Source: Arthrobacter sp. ok362
GTDB taxonomy: Bacteria; Actinomycetota; Actinomycetes; Actinomycetales; Micrococcaceae
NCBI RefSeq assembly: GCF_900102785.1
Contig: NZ_FNGC01000014.1
Span: forward strand, 62,001 to 126,000
Length of the DNA: 64,000 nucleotides
Direction of reading: 5' to 3'
This document shows positions 33,438 to 42,204 of the stretch, in pieces (the stretch's first letter is position 1; each line of letters starts with the position of its first letter). The position numbers and the translations under genes are program-made. Below the pieces are notes generated by a model, which was given only the letters and a program-made list of their open reading frames with translations, made no database searches and was not told the DNA's origin.

Positions 33438-33798
33438 CCAATGATTCGGAAAACTACCCGACCAACCCAGAGACCAGGGCGTCTGGACGACCGCACATTG
33501 AGGCATCCTTATCGGACACGCGCTCGACCCTTAGGCCTAAAAATACAGGCCAATGGGCCTGTGGATTTGATCGCTTCGTGGCGGCGGCCCTGCCGATCTG
33601 CATCGCAGTGGCGCCCCTGAACAACCCTTACCTCAACTACCTCCCGTAGCCTTCGCCGGTACACCCAGCTTCGCTTCTTGGCTCGTTTGAACCTGGGACG
33701 GCACCGTGGAGATCCTTCTTCACTTGAGTAGGCCACCCAGCCGCATAGTCGTCTTGCGATTCAAGGCGAATATGAAGGTCACCGGAAAAATTCTGGGC
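33438..33798. other. intergenic region, no gene supported
   Basis: A 75-codon arginine-rich open frame on the minus strand (33509-33736) has no family and no ribosome site; it is not called. Confidence 0.4.
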
Positions 33799-34141
33799 TT
33801 ATTTCCCCGCACCGTGCGCAGGGAACTGTTCGATGACCTTCCCTGTGGATGTGTCCACGATGACGATCGTGTCCCGAGGCCAAGCGGCATCGCGTCTGAC
33901 TTTGTAGCTGACGTCGGACCTTTCCGGTGTTGGTATCTACCGTTACCGTCTCGCGCGGAAGTCCGCTAGCGTCCCCCGATGCCGGCGTCGAGTTCCACCA
34001 CCCCTCATAACCCCCAATGTCGGAGCCTGCCCCGGCAGGGTCTTCCGGGGCCGGCGCCGTTGCTGCCTGAACCGCCATCGAGGTGCCCATAATGGTGCCG
34101 AGCACCAGCAGGCCCGTTGCGGCCAGGTACTTCTTTTTCAA
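33799..34141 (-). pseudogene. small secreted protein with a frameshift
   Basis: Starts MKKKYLAATGLLVLGTIMGT with a Sec signal peptide (cleavage likely after VQA) and continues to VTVDTNTGKV at about 33920. There the coding-like sequence moves to another frame: DVSYKVRRDAAWPRDTIVIVDTSTGKVIEQF, ending in TAA at 33799. The repeated VDT-x-TGKV unit in both halves argues they belong together. As sequenced the reading frame instead ends at 33779 with a basic tail. A one-base indel, real or technical, is the likely cause. Confidence 0.6.
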
Positions 34142-34472
34142 TTGACCCCCGAGTTGAAGCTATGCAGTGACTGCAGACGCTACCAGAAGCCATCCCAGCT
34201 GCCGCACGGATCCGCGTGTCAGGCGGACAGCCCGCGTGGGTCGGTCAGCACCAGAGTCACTTGGACTTTTCGAGTCAGAATGGCTTGGTGAGGCAACTTG
34301 GTTATTTGTCAGTTTCCGAAGTCGACTGCACAGCCCGCCCGGTGGAGGATCCTTTACCGGGCGGTCTCCGGGACTCTCGAAATGAGGCGCGCTTCGGTTG
34401 GTCCCCGTAATCGGCAGGCAAGATCCACAGAGCTAAGAGCGACACGGAGGGCTCGCCCCGTACGCTAGCCGC
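34142..34472. other. intergenic region with gene-end palindrome
   Basis: About 330 bases without a gene. The palindrome at 34335-34364 is the only notable structure. Confidence 0.5.
34335..34364. repeat. gene-end-type palindrome
   Basis: CCGCCCGGT and ACCGGGCGG flank GGAGGATCCTTT; one of the most symmetric members of the family. Here it is upstream of the gene at 34473. Confidence 0.6.
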
Positions 34473-35132
34473 ATGACCGACGCCGCATTCTCTGCTGTCA
34501 CCTATGTAGGGCTTCCAATCGGGAGTGGAGGCGCGCATTCGCTCGGCGGCATGTCGCGCCGGGCCGCTTACGAACAAGCGACGTCGTTTCTCGAGACTTG
34601 CACCGAACTCGTCAGCCCCAACAAATACACCTTCGAGGTGCACGAGGTGCCCGATCTTTCCCGGCAGCTTGATCTTGAGGCCGAACTCGAGCGTCGGTTC
34701 GGTCAGGGTAAGCGGGTCGCTGTCCCGGCCGACCGAGTCAACGAGGCACTTGAATGGCTTGACGACATCCATCCTCAGCCTACGAATCAGTGGGGGATGG
34801 CCCCGATTTGGTTCCGTGCGCAGTCGAGTTTCCGGATCGTTGACCCCGCGACGGGACAGGTCTTGCCTGGCCAGAATGCTGAGCGATTCGCGGGTGCGGA
34901 GTATGTGTGGAGCGTTCCCCTCGGAACCAGCGACTTTGGGCTAATACTCGATAACAGCGCCAGACTGGCTATCGATCTTTGCATCCCGGACGCTGACGGT
35001 GAAATGCTCCGACGGGTTGTGCCGTGGTTGCAGGATCACCTGCCATTCAAGTTATCGGCCAAGCAGTGGCGATCTTGGACGCCAACAAAGTTCGGATCCT
35101 TCAAATCGCGTCGGATGGCAGCGCCTAGTTAG
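34473..35132 (+). CDS. hypothetical protein
   Basis: A 219-residue soluble protein: AAYEQATSFLETCTELVSPNKYTFEVHEVPDLSRQLDLEAELERRFGQGKRVAVPADRVNEALEWLDDIHPQPTNQWGMAPIWFRAQSSFRI, then EYVWSVPLGTSDFGLILDNSARLAIDLCIPDAD. It has no recognised domain. Complete by appearance, ATG start. A palindrome lies 55 bases after its stop. Confidence 0.6.
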   Translation: MTDAAFSAVTYVGLPIGSGGAHSLGGMSRRAAYEQATSFLETCTELVSPNKYTFEVHEVPDLSRQLDLEAELERRFGQGKRVAVPADRVNEALEWLDDIHPQPTNQWGMAPIWFRAQSSFRIVDPATGQVLPGQNAERFAGAEYVWSVPLGTSDFGLILDNSARLAIDLCIPDADGEMLRRVVPWLQDHLPFKLSAKQWRSWTPTKFGSFKSRRMAAPS

Positions 35133-35186
35133 GCGGCATGGCTCCTCGGTTGCCACCGTATCGCGCCTCCGACTGGGGACCTCATG

Positions 35187-35218
35187 GCCGCCCGCAAGCC
35201 GGTCCCTCAGCGGACGGC
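35187..35218. repeat. gene-end palindrome
   Basis: GCCGCCCGCAAGCC and CTCAGCGGACGGC around GGTCC; lies between the convergent genes at 34473 and 35269. Confidence 0.55.
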
Positions 35219-35268
35219 TCCCACTCCTTTCTCCGTGAGTGCCGTTCAAGGGTCGATCAGAAGATGGT

Positions 35269-36321
35269 TCAGCTGTAATTGGCGGCGATGGTCCGGGTCG
35301 TTCCGTCGAGTTGAATGATGCCGCCGTGGGGAATGACCCATTGAGGTCTGGTGTGGCCGAACGGGACTCCGACGCAAACAACCGCTTCGGGGTTGTATCG
35401 AGCGATCTGCTCGATGACAATGTCGCGCTGCGCAGCTCGTAGCTCGGCGCGCTTATCAGCGTCGGGGATTGGTTGTCCCAACTGACTTGTCGGCGGGCGG
35501 GCAACGAGTACACCGGCAGCGGCTTCGAGGATCCCACGCTCGCCTAGGGCGCGTATCCACCGCTTCACCTCGGACGCTGTCGGCAGCTCCTCGCTGGTCT
35601 CGAACAGCAGAACCGCGCCTTGCAGGTCGGCTACGGAGGGCATGCGGCCTGCGACCGCGATCTGGTCGATCACTTCGAGACAGCCGCCCCAAGACCGGCC
35701 CTCCACAACGGTTTTCGGGCCGGCCCACGTCCACGGATCGGTCGCTTCGCGAACACCGAAGTGCTGTAGAGCGCGGGGGTCGGTCCACGGGATACCGAAG
35801 TCCTCGGACTCTCCGGGTTCGGTCAGGTCGACGGTTCCACCGTCCATGAGTGCGGCGCGGAGGGAGAGCAGGTGCACCCCATCGAGGTTCGGTCCCGCAC
35901 CGAGGTGTACCTGAGTCGAGCCTCCGTAGAAGCTCGGGACGCCAAGGCCCCACAGGAGATTGTGCAGGTTCGTGTTGTCGCTGTATCCCAGGAACGGCTT
36001 TGGGTTCTTGGCCAGTACCTCAGCATCGATGTGCTTAATGACAGTGACCTGGTCATCGCCTCCGATGGTGGCGAGCACGCCTCGAATGGTCGGGTCCGCG
36101 AACGCGGCAGTAATGTCGGCAGCCCGAGCCTGGGCACTGGCACCAAGCTGCCGGGTCGTGGGGTACTCGACCGGAATCAACCCGGTGATTTCGGTCAGCC
36201 GATTCATTGCCTGCTCATGGACGGCCTCTGACACGGCAGGTGCTGCAAACGCCGGCGACAGGATAGCGACGCGATCACCGGCAGCGGCTTTTGGAAGGGT
36301 ACCGAAGGTTTGCGACGTCAT
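35269..36321 (-). CDS. S66-family LD-carboxypeptidase / MccF-like peptidase
   Basis: A 350-residue S66 serine peptidase. The nucleophile Ser114 is in PFLGYSDNTNLHNLL; EGRSWGGCLEVIDQ carries the catalytic Glu and VPFGHTRPQWVIPHGG the His near the C-terminus, the Ser-Glu-His triad of the family. N-terminal GDRVAILSPAF is the first strand. Length and the long insertion after the nucleophile are closer to MccF (microcin C7 self-immunity) than to murein LD-carboxypeptidase, so cleavage of an acyl-sulfamoyl adenylate or peptidoglycan peptide are both possible. Intact, ATG start. Confidence 0.87.
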   Translation of the reverse strand: MTSQTFGTLPKAAAGDRVAILSPAFAAPAVSEAVHEQAMNRLTEITGLIPVEYPTTRQLGASAQARAADITAAFADPTIRGVLATIGGDDQVTVIKHIDAEVLAKNPKPFLGYSDNTNLHNLLWGLGVPSFYGGSTQVHLGAGPNLDGVHLLSLRAALMDGGTVDLTEPGESEDFGIPWTDPRALQHFGVREATDPWTWAGPKTVVEGRSWGGCLEVIDQIAVAGRMPSVADLQGAVLLFETSEELPTASEVKRWIRALGERGILEAAAGVLVARPPTSQLGQPIPDADKRAELRAAQRDIVIEQIARYNPEAVVCVGVPFGHTRPQWVIPHGGIIQLDGTTRTIAANYS

Positions 36322-36365
36322 TGCGTAATTAGATCAAAGGAACGGTCCCGACAACGACTTGCGAA

Positions 36366-36396
36366 GCCGTCCCGGTAAGGGATCCATTACCGGGCG
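36366..36396. repeat. gene-end-type palindrome
   Basis: CCCGGTAA and TTACCGGG flank GGGATCCA; lies between the peptidase start and the transposase remnant. Confidence 0.6.
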
Positions 36397-36897
36397 CACC
36401 GTCACGGGCTCCTCGGGCAGTCTCTATCTGTCCGCAGTTGCTACGGCCGGGGTGCCGGGCGGCATCATGGTTGATGTCGTCGATGCCGTTTCCGGGAGGC
36501 TAGCCGCGCGCCGGTCATTCAAAGTCGCCGACGTGGTCGCGGGGCTGGAGAACATCATCGCCGAAACCGGTACCGCCCCGAGCTATGTCCGGTGCGATAA
36601 CGGGCCCGAATTCACCGCCGCAGCACTGAATGACGGTGTAACACCGCCGGCGTGGATACCGCATTCACCGACCCCGGATCGCCCTGGCAGAACGGCTTCA
36701 TCGAATCCTTCAATGCCCAGTTCAGAAGGGAGCAGCTCTCCGGAGAAATCATGGACACCATGGTCGAAGCCAAGTATTTGGCCGAGGAATGGAAAGGTAT
36801 CTACAATCATGAACGGCCCCACGGATCCCTGAACGGCATGCCGCCGAAACGCTACTGGGGAACCTGGACGCAAGAAAACCAATTAGCTATCGCATAG
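36390..36897 (+). pseudogene. IS3-family transposase (OrfB) remnant
   Basis: A DDE integrase fragment: VVDAVSGRLAARRSFKVADVVAGLENIIAETGTAPSYVRCDNGPEF contains the second catalytic Asp (CDNGPEF), and after a frame change near 36640, TAFTDPGSPWQNGFIESFN with the third catalytic Glu and AEEWKGIYNHERPHGSLNGMPPKRYW. The N-terminal OrfB part, OrfA and terminal inverted repeats are absent. Inactive remnant. Confidence 0.82.
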
Positions 36898-36962
36898 GCG
36901 CTCGACTGCTAACGGAGGCCCAACCAACTCAGTGTAAGAAGTCAGCTGAAAGGAAAAATGAA

Positions 36963-37214
36963 ATGACCGGATTTGGTTCAGTATTTAGTCGAGAACCTGG
37001 TATCAAGAAATTCTACCGTAGAGTTATTGAAGATGCGTCTGCTGCAGGGTCGTATGATCTGTTGAAAGATGAAAGGTATTCGGCAGTCGTTGATGAGCTA
37101 ATAGAAGGCCGGGATATAAAGGCCATTGAGGTTTACTGCGACGTGACCGGCGGAAATATTGCCGAAGGGAAGGCCGCGGTCGACGAATTCCGCTATTTAC
37201 TCAGCGAGAAGTAG
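36963..37214 (+). CDS. small acidic hypothetical protein
   Basis: An 83-residue protein: GSVFSREPGIKKFYRRVIEDASAAGSYDLLKDERYSAVVDELIEGRDIKAIEVYCDVTGG, mostly helical. ATG at 36963 follows AAAGGA. GC content is clearly lower than the neighbours, suggesting transfer. No family recognised. Confidence 0.55.
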   Translation: MTGFGSVFSREPGIKKFYRRVIEDASAAGSYDLLKDERYSAVVDELIEGRDIKAIEVYCDVTGGNIAEGKAAVDEFRYLLSEK

Positions 37215-37322
37215 TTTGGATTGATTTGAGCCGGGGCAGTCCCGTTTGAAGCAGTGTTCGCGGCCTCCGAGAGACTGCCACGAACAGGTGTTCTTCGTAC
37301 CAGTCAAAAGCATGGTTGATGT

Positions 37323-37457
37323 ATGCAAGCGGATTGGCGGCGCGTTGGCATTCTCACGAGCATCATCGTTGCCGGAGTGCTTTCTTTGCCACGCCTCATC
37401 CGCTGGTTCATTCGGGAAATCAGCTGCGCCCCGAGAGGATGCTCATGGGCACCCTAA
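37323..37457 (+). CDS. possible 44-residue membrane peptide
   Basis: ADWRRVGILTSIIVAGVLSL is a positively flanked hydrophobic helix followed by PRLIRWFIREI, plausible as a one-helix protein. No ribosome site and no family; may be a remnant. Confidence 0.22.
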   Translation: MQADWRRVGILTSIIVAGVLSLPRLIRWFIREISCAPRGCSWAP

Positions 37458-37700
37458 ACTTCATCGATCGAAGAACCTCATCCAAGTACCAGGGCCTGCT
37501 CTAAGGAGGTTCTCATCTATATGGTCCTGATCCGTTCACTCTCCACCGGACTGCGGTTCATGCAGTTCCAAGGTGATGCAGTTGAGGAACCAAAGCGCGA
37601 TAGTTTTCGGACCGGGTATACGCGAATCTGGAACCCGAGTATGTGACTTTCGGCGATATATGGCGGTCTTTTCAAGGCGCTATTTGGCGCACTGAGCATC

Positions 37701-37727
37701 CCACAAGGGGATCCTTATCCGGACGGA
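37701..37727. repeat. gene-end palindrome
   Basis: CACAAGGGGATCCTTATCCG with GGACGG next to it; 53 bases past the 3' end of the maltokinase-cap-like gene. Confidence 0.5.
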
Positions 37728-37779
37728 TTGCCTGGCGGTTAAATCGCAGCTCTGATCGGTGCTTCATGACCGCCTGCCT

Positions 37780-38412
37780 TCAGATCCAGGCCGCCGCCGC
37801 GAGTTGCACTGGTGTGTCTTGGTCGTCCCAAGTTGCTGGGAGAATCCTCTGCCCCAAGGATCTTTCGAGGGGATTGGGTGCCCGACTAATCGACAGCTCC
37901 AGGTCACCCGCACGAATGGTTGTGACCTGCCCCACGGTATTAGGAACTGCTGAGTTGATGACCGGAACTCCTGTGCCTGACGTCCCCGTGCTGTGCAAAT
38001 ACACGGATTCGGGAATTAATTGAAGCCTTCCATCGACCTCAAAGTACTGGTCGGCCTGTGGCTGGCCAGTCAGAATAGTGGCCGCCAAGGCCGATGCATA
38101 GACGGGATCAACGGGGGCGTCGTAAATCCATCTCGTTCCGAGAAAAGAGTGTTCCATGATGCCGACAAGGCACGGGTCGGCGCCTGGAAGAGGCGAACCC
38201 CTGTAAGTCAGCGGAACCAGAAAAACGGCGCCCTCGTTTGCAACAAGAAGCGTTTCGATGCCGACTTCGCCGTCCGGATCGTCAAAACGGAAGGAACCGA
38301 CACGTGCCAGGTTCATTGACCCGATGCCCCTGAACCACTGTTGGTTGGGCAGCCACTGTTCGAGGAGTTCCATTTTCGACGGAGTCAGAGTAGCTCTATG
38401 AACGGTAGCCAT
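37780..38412 (-). CDS. maltokinase N-terminal cap-like protein
   Basis: A 210-residue protein matching the N-terminal cap domain of actinobacterial maltokinases: TLTPSKMELLEQWLPNQQWFRGIG, ARVGSFRFDDPDGEVGIETLLVANEG, FLVPLTYRGSPLPGADPCLVGIMEHSFLGTRWIYDAPVDPVYASALAATILTGQ. Stand-alone cap proteins of this kind exist (CG0192-like) and lack the kinase domain, so no phosphotransfer is expected. ATG at 38412. GC-rich and intact in an otherwise decayed region. Confidence 0.8.
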   Translation of the reverse strand: MATVHRATLTPSKMELLEQWLPNQQWFRGIGSMNLARVGSFRFDDPDGEVGIETLLVANEGAVFLVPLTYRGSPLPGADPCLVGIMEHSFLGTRWIYDAPVDPVYASALAATILTGQPQADQYFEVDGRLQLIPESVYLHSTGTSGTGVPVINSAVPNTVGQVTTIRAGDLELSISRAPNPLERSLGQRILPATWDDQDTPVQLAAAAWI

Positions 38413-38482
38413 TAGCCCAGCATACGGGCGGGCGAAATCCGGGGAGTAAGACTCCCTGGACACTCGCGGCCAACACGTTCCC

Positions 38483-38510
38483 GTTGGCCGATCCCTTAGC
38501 GGACGCCAAC
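38483..38510. repeat. gene-end palindrome overlapping a stop codon
   Basis: GTTGGC and GCCAAC flank CGATCCCTTAGCGGAC. The TTA inside (38496-38498) is the reverse complement of the TAA that ends the GNAT gene, so the repeat supplies the stop. Confidence 0.6.
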
Positions 38511-39059
38511 AGGTCCAGCGTTGCGCTTCAAGGCCAGCGTCATAAGCACTTCGTCTCTATCGCCTCCGGGTAACCGGAGGGCTTCTGGCCATCGTCCGAT
38601 TTCGCGCCACCCGCACGACTGGTAGAAGCCCTCGAGACCCATACCCGCCCGCACTTCGAGGCGCAGCTGTTCCAGTGCGAGATCCTCGGTCGCTGCCCTG
38701 GACACCTCCTCCATGAGCGCACGCCCGACGCCGCAGTTCCGGAAATCCAGAGCTGTCTAGACCCGAAGAACCCGCGCCCAATGAGCTGTTAGTTCACTCG
38801 AATTGCCGGCCAAGAGCAGCCAACCGGCCAGCTCGCCATCCATCGTAGCGATCAGGATGCGATTCACTTCCAAGTCCAATGACCGGACCATGGCGTCAAT
38901 CGAAGGTAAGACGTGCTCATCAGAAACCGGCGGGAAGGGAAAGCCCACCGCGCCCCCGGCGTTGGATACGTCCCGCCAGCACTCCAGAAGCTGATTCCGC
39001 ACGCGGGGCCCGACCATCGCCGGAGTGTTCAGCCACGACATTTGAAGTAGTTCAGTCAT
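38496..39059 (-). pseudogene. GNAT-family acetyltransferase with an in-frame TAG
   Basis: A 188-codon GNAT frame interrupted by one stop. Before it: LNTPAMVGPRVRNQLLECWRDVSNAGGAVGFPFPPV, LIATMDGELAGWLLLAG, TAHWARVLRV. Then TAG at 38757-38759, then, in the same frame, TALDFRNCGVGRALMEEVSRAA (the acetyl-CoA loop CGVGRALM), LRLEVRAGMGLEGFYQSCGWREIGRW. Relatives usually have Gln or another residue at the TAG position; CAG to TAG is a single C-to-T change. Without readthrough the acetyl-CoA site is lost. Confidence 0.82.
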
Positions 39060-39133
39060 CGTCAGAGTCTTCCAGAGGAAAGTTCGGCCGTTAGTCGATC
39101 CTTCCGCGTTCGTGTCTCGTTACTCTCACTTGT

Positions 39134-39715
39134 ATGGATACTCCGTATCAACCGAACGGGACAGGCTTCGATGCTTTGGACGAACTCGAGCAGGTCGACT
39201 GGAGCGGGCTGGAGCACTGCTACGGAAAAGGTGTCGTTTCGCTGGGCGCCGCCGGAGACATGTCACTCGCCATCGCAGGCGACGTGTCGCGATCGTTGGC
39301 TGCGCTTCGAGCTGATTCCTCCCTGGCAATCAGTGACGGGCTTTCCTCGAACTGCCATCAGGGCACGGTATATCAAGCAACGGCCTATGCAGTGCCGTTC
39401 GTCGCAGCTGTCGCGGCCGGCGACGTTCCGGACGGGATCCGCGTACCTCTGCTAGCGCTCCTGGGCGACATCTCGATCGGAGGGAGCTATATAGCTCCCG
39501 ACGGTTCTCACGCTGGCGCCCTCGGAGACCACGTAGACGACCCCGTCGCGGAATCGCTTGCCACTTCGATGGAACGCCTTTCAACGATCCGAGCGCCCAG
39601 GCTAGTGGCGCTGATCCAAGCTATCCAGTCGCTTCTTGTCCAAACGACCGACGCGCGCAGCGATGCAGTCGAGTCCGCCATCGACGTTGCACTTACACCG
39701 CCGGGCACACCCTAG
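39134..39715 (+). CDS. HEAT-like immunity-type protein
   Basis: A 193-residue helical protein. The segment LDELEQVDWSGLEHCYGKG... and NCHQGTVYQATAYAVPFVAAVAAG match the HEAT-repeat immunity proteins of contact-dependent or polymorphic toxin systems (HQGTVYxATxxAVPF is the marker). No cognate toxin is adjacent. ATG at 39134. A palindrome begins right after its stop. Confidence 0.6.
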   Translation: MDTPYQPNGTGFDALDELEQVDWSGLEHCYGKGVVSLGAAGDMSLAIAGDVSRSLAALRADSSLAISDGLSSNCHQGTVYQATAYAVPFVAAVAAGDVPDGIRVPLLALLGDISIGGSYIAPDGSHAGALGDHVDDPVAESLATSMERLSTIRAPRLVALIQAIQSLLVQTTDARSDAVESAIDVALTPPGTP

Positions 39716-39716
39716 G

Positions 39717-39752
39717 ACCGGCGCCCGTAAGCCGGTCGTCCACCGGTCGGCC
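39717..39752. repeat. gene-end palindrome
   Basis: CCGGCGCCCGTAAGCCGG with a second CACCGGTCGGCC beyond; begins one base after the stop at 39715. Confidence 0.55.
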
Positions 39753-39844
39753 CAAAGACTATCTACGGACTCTCCCAATGCCGGTGATCCCTGTCTTCCG
39801 GATTCCCGTAAGACCCGCCCGCAAAACTGCCCGGTGAGGGTGCC

Positions 39845-40198
39845 CTAAACGCTCCACTCCAGTTCGTCTCGCAACCCTAGGGATACGAGGCGTCTTGGCA
39901 CATTCGTTCCAGCAATGAAGGTGAAGAAGCCAAACGCCCGGCCGGGGTCCAAAAAGTCGTGGCGCATGTCTGCTGGGAACCTGACCAGCCGGACGAGGCT
40001 GAGCATCAGGATCGCGGCGTAGGAGACCGCGCAGACCACAAGGAGTACCGCTGATAGTACGTGGAAGCCTTCGAGCTCGAGCCCCACCGAGATGATTCCG
40101 CTGGCCATAGTGAGGGCGAAGTACCCCGGGGTGAGGGTCTGCACCGCCTTTGAGACGCGGGAGCCGAAAGAGTTCGGAGCGTCAGTGGCCGTATTCAT
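39845..40198 (-). pseudogene. TehA/SLAC1-type transporter, 3'-truncated
   Basis: About 118 codons covering the first membrane helices: LTPGYFALTMASGIISVGLELEGF, LSAVLLVVCAVSYAAILMLSLVRLVRFP, DFLDPGRAFGFFTFIAGTNV. Family members (tellurite-resistance/dicarboxylate transporter) have about ten helices and 300+ residues; here the frame ends after GTNV with an unrelated tail. Inactive remnant. Confidence 0.75.
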
Positions 40199-40346
40199 GG
40201 CACCAAGCTTAGGGCTCAAGATGTCGCGGGTTGTGTCGCCAAAGACCTCGCCGTACCGCCCCGGATGCCTCAATCGAAGGCCGATGGGCGGCAGAAGGAG
40301 CGAGCCGTTCCGGAGCCGGCGTGGAAACGGCAGGTTGTACGAAGTG

Positions 40347-41723
40347 TCAGCCTGCAGGCTTGATGTTTTGGTTGATGTGGAAGAGGTTGCCGGGATCGTA
40401 CTTGGCCTTGACTTCGGCGAGGCGGGCGTAGTTCCCCGCGTAGGTGTCCTCGATGTGTGACTGGTCGTCGGCGTCGAGGAAGTTCACGTAGCCCGCACCG
40501 GATCCGAGGGGGTGGAGCTCGGCATAGTAGTCGCGCACCCACTTCGTATTGGCCTCATTGTGGGCCGGATCCTCCCAATGGCAGGCAATGTCCACTGCGA
40601 AGTTGACGTCGCGGTACGGGAACGCGGTCTCGTCCCGCCCGACCCGCTGGACGGCACCGTTGATCGGGTAGAAGTGGTTGGCCGTCTGGACGCTCGGAAT
40701 GGCCTCGCCGAACTTCTCAGCGACACGGACGACGTCGTCGGTTAGGCGGGGCAGGAACACTGACTTCCAATAGGCCTGCAGGCCCTTGGTGTACATGGGG
40801 TCGAAGAGTGTGTTCAGAACCGTGTAGGGAAGGGGGCCCAGGAAGGAGCCGGCGACGGGCGCAACGTCAAGGAACGGCTGCCATTGACGCTCCCCCTCGT
40901 CGTGGGGGCCCGCCCAGCCGCCCACCAGCACCACCACGGGCTTCCCGTGATACTCCTCAGGCAGGAAGGGGACCGGCGGTCCCTGGTGGAAGCCCAGGAA
41001 CACTCCCATTTCCTCCGGTGCGGTGGCGATGTAATCCCGGTAGAGCCGTGCAACCGCGTCGGCGTGCTCCAGCTGGTAAATGATCACTCCGCCGTAGAGA
41101 ACATCCACGGGGTGAAGGTTGAACTCAAAGGAAGTCACGACGCCGAAGTTGCCGGTCCCGCCGCGAAGCGCCCAGAAGAGGTCCTCATTTTGCGTGTTGC
41201 TGGCGACCAGAAACTTCCCTTCGGCGGTCACCACGTCCGCGGATTTCAGGTTGTCGCACGACAGCCCGTATTTGCGGGCGAGGTAGCCGATGCCTCCGCC
41301 GAGAGTTAGTCCAGCAACACCCGTTGATCCAATGATGCCTCCGGTGGTGGCAAGGCCGAATGCGCCCGTGGCGTAGTTGAAGTCCGCCCATGTCGCTCCG
41401 GCTTCGGCCCGTGCTGTCCCATTGGCAGGATCCACGCGCACGCCCCGGCAGCCCGTGAAGTCGATGACGAGGCCGCCGTCGCAGGTCCCGAACCCGGGCG
41501 CGCTGTGGCCGCCGCCGCGCAGCGCCAGGTCCAAGCCGGTGTCACGCGCGAAATTCACGCCTGCAATGACGTCCGCGACTTGCGACACGCGCAGAATGGC
41601 CGCGGGACGTTTGTCGATCATTCCGTTGAAAACGGCCCGCGCGGTGTCGTAGTCCGCCTGATCACTCGTGATGACCTGGCCCCGCACTTTCTCCTGGAGG
41701 GCCTGGAAAGAGCTGTTGTCCAC
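40347..41723 (-). CDS. FAD-linked oxidoreductase (berberine-bridge-enzyme type)
   Basis: A 458-residue FAD_binding_4/BBE oxidase. KRPAAILRVSQVADVIAGVNFARDTGLDLALRGGGHSAPGF carries the His that can covalently bind FAD; GGGIGYLARKYGLSCDNLKSADVVTAEG carries the Cys for a second (bicovalent) bond; DADDQSHIEDTYAGNYARLAEVKAKYDPGNLFHINQNI is the BBE C-terminus. It oxidises a sugar or alcohol-like substrate. GTG at 41723 follows GGAGTACACG; the longer frame to 41879 lacks homology. Confidence 0.9.
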   Translation of the reverse strand: MDNSSFQALQEKVRGQVITSDQADYDTARAVFNGMIDKRPAAILRVSQVADVIAGVNFARDTGLDLALRGGGHSAPGFGTCDGGLVIDFTGCRGVRVDPANGTARAEAGATWADFNYATGAFGLATTGGIIGSTGVAGLTLGGGIGYLARKYGLSCDNLKSADVVTAEGKFLVASNTQNEDLFWALRGGTGNFGVVTSFEFNLHPVDVLYGGVIIYQLEHADAVARLYRDYIATAPEEMGVFLGFHQGPPVPFLPEEYHGKPVVVLVGGWAGPHDEGERQWQPFLDVAPVAGSFLGPLPYTVLNTLFDPMYTKGLQAYWKSVFLPRLTDDVVRVAEKFGEAIPSVQTANHFYPINGAVQRVGRDETAFPYRDVNFAVDIACHWEDPAHNEANTKWVRDYYAELHPLGSGAGYVNFLDADDQSHIEDTYAGNYARLAEVKAKYDPGNLFHINQNIKPAG

Positions 41724-41953
41724 CGTGTACTCCGATTCACCCAGGCGGGCATGCCCGGGCAACTGGGCGCGGCCCCTGGGGTCGTGCCGGGTGATTGGTT
41801 TAGCAGCCGATGGGGCCCTGCATCTTGGAGGGCAAAAGCCTATGCCGCAGGCTTCCACAGCGGCGGAGACCGGATGCACCTTGGCAACGCAGCATCGCCG
41901 CGCGGTTTGCCTTGGCGTGATTCAGAAACGCGGTTCGCCCTCGTCTCAACGGG

Positions 41954-42181
41954 TTACAGCACGGCTACTCGTAAAGTACTCCGGCCCCAAACGGCGGTCA
42001 ATAACCCGCTCATCCGGAGCTTTTCAAATCGACCGATAAGCCGCCGAAGGTTGGACAGCACCGCACTTTCCGGGGATTCATCAGGGACGTCAAGAGACGC
42101 CACCATTGCATCGAAGACGTCAGGTGCCATGAGATTGACATCGGAGCGCGAGATGACCTTTTCTGCAGCCCTCCGCTGCGT
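41954..42181 (-). pseudogene. possible TacA-like antitoxin C-terminal remnant
   Basis: The minus strand reads TQRRAAEKVISRSDVNLMAPDVFDAMVASLDVPDESPE, then LSNLRRLIGRF, resembling the C-terminal tail of TacA/DUF1778 antitoxins. The N-terminal ribbon-helix-helix and a partner GNAT toxin are missing, and there is no start. It abuts the mazE operator. Weak evidence. Confidence 0.4.
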
Positions 42182-42183
42182 CG

Positions 42184-42197
42184 TGTTACATGTAACA
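42184..42197. promoter_or_regulatory. palindromic operator of the MazEF pair
   Basis: TGTTACATGTAACA is a perfect 14-base palindrome ending seven bases before the mazE-like ATG, the expected place for autoregulation by the antitoxin. Confidence 0.65.
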
Positions 42198-42204
42198 TTG
42201 ATCC

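Larger units (their letters stand above)
37215..37779. other. intergenic region between two unrelated genes
   Basis: About 565 bases. It holds a possible 44-residue frame (37323-37457) and the palindrome at 37701; otherwise nothing supported. Confidence 0.4.

Noticed and set aside
33509..33736. 75-codon minus-strand gene
   Set aside because: Arg-rich composition, no ribosome site and no family.
25355..39838. Integron cassette array
   Set aside because: The palindromes follow genes on both strands, lack the GTTRRRY/RYYYAAC attC core boxes, and no IntI-type integrase is seen. A cassette-like process remains only a hypothesis.
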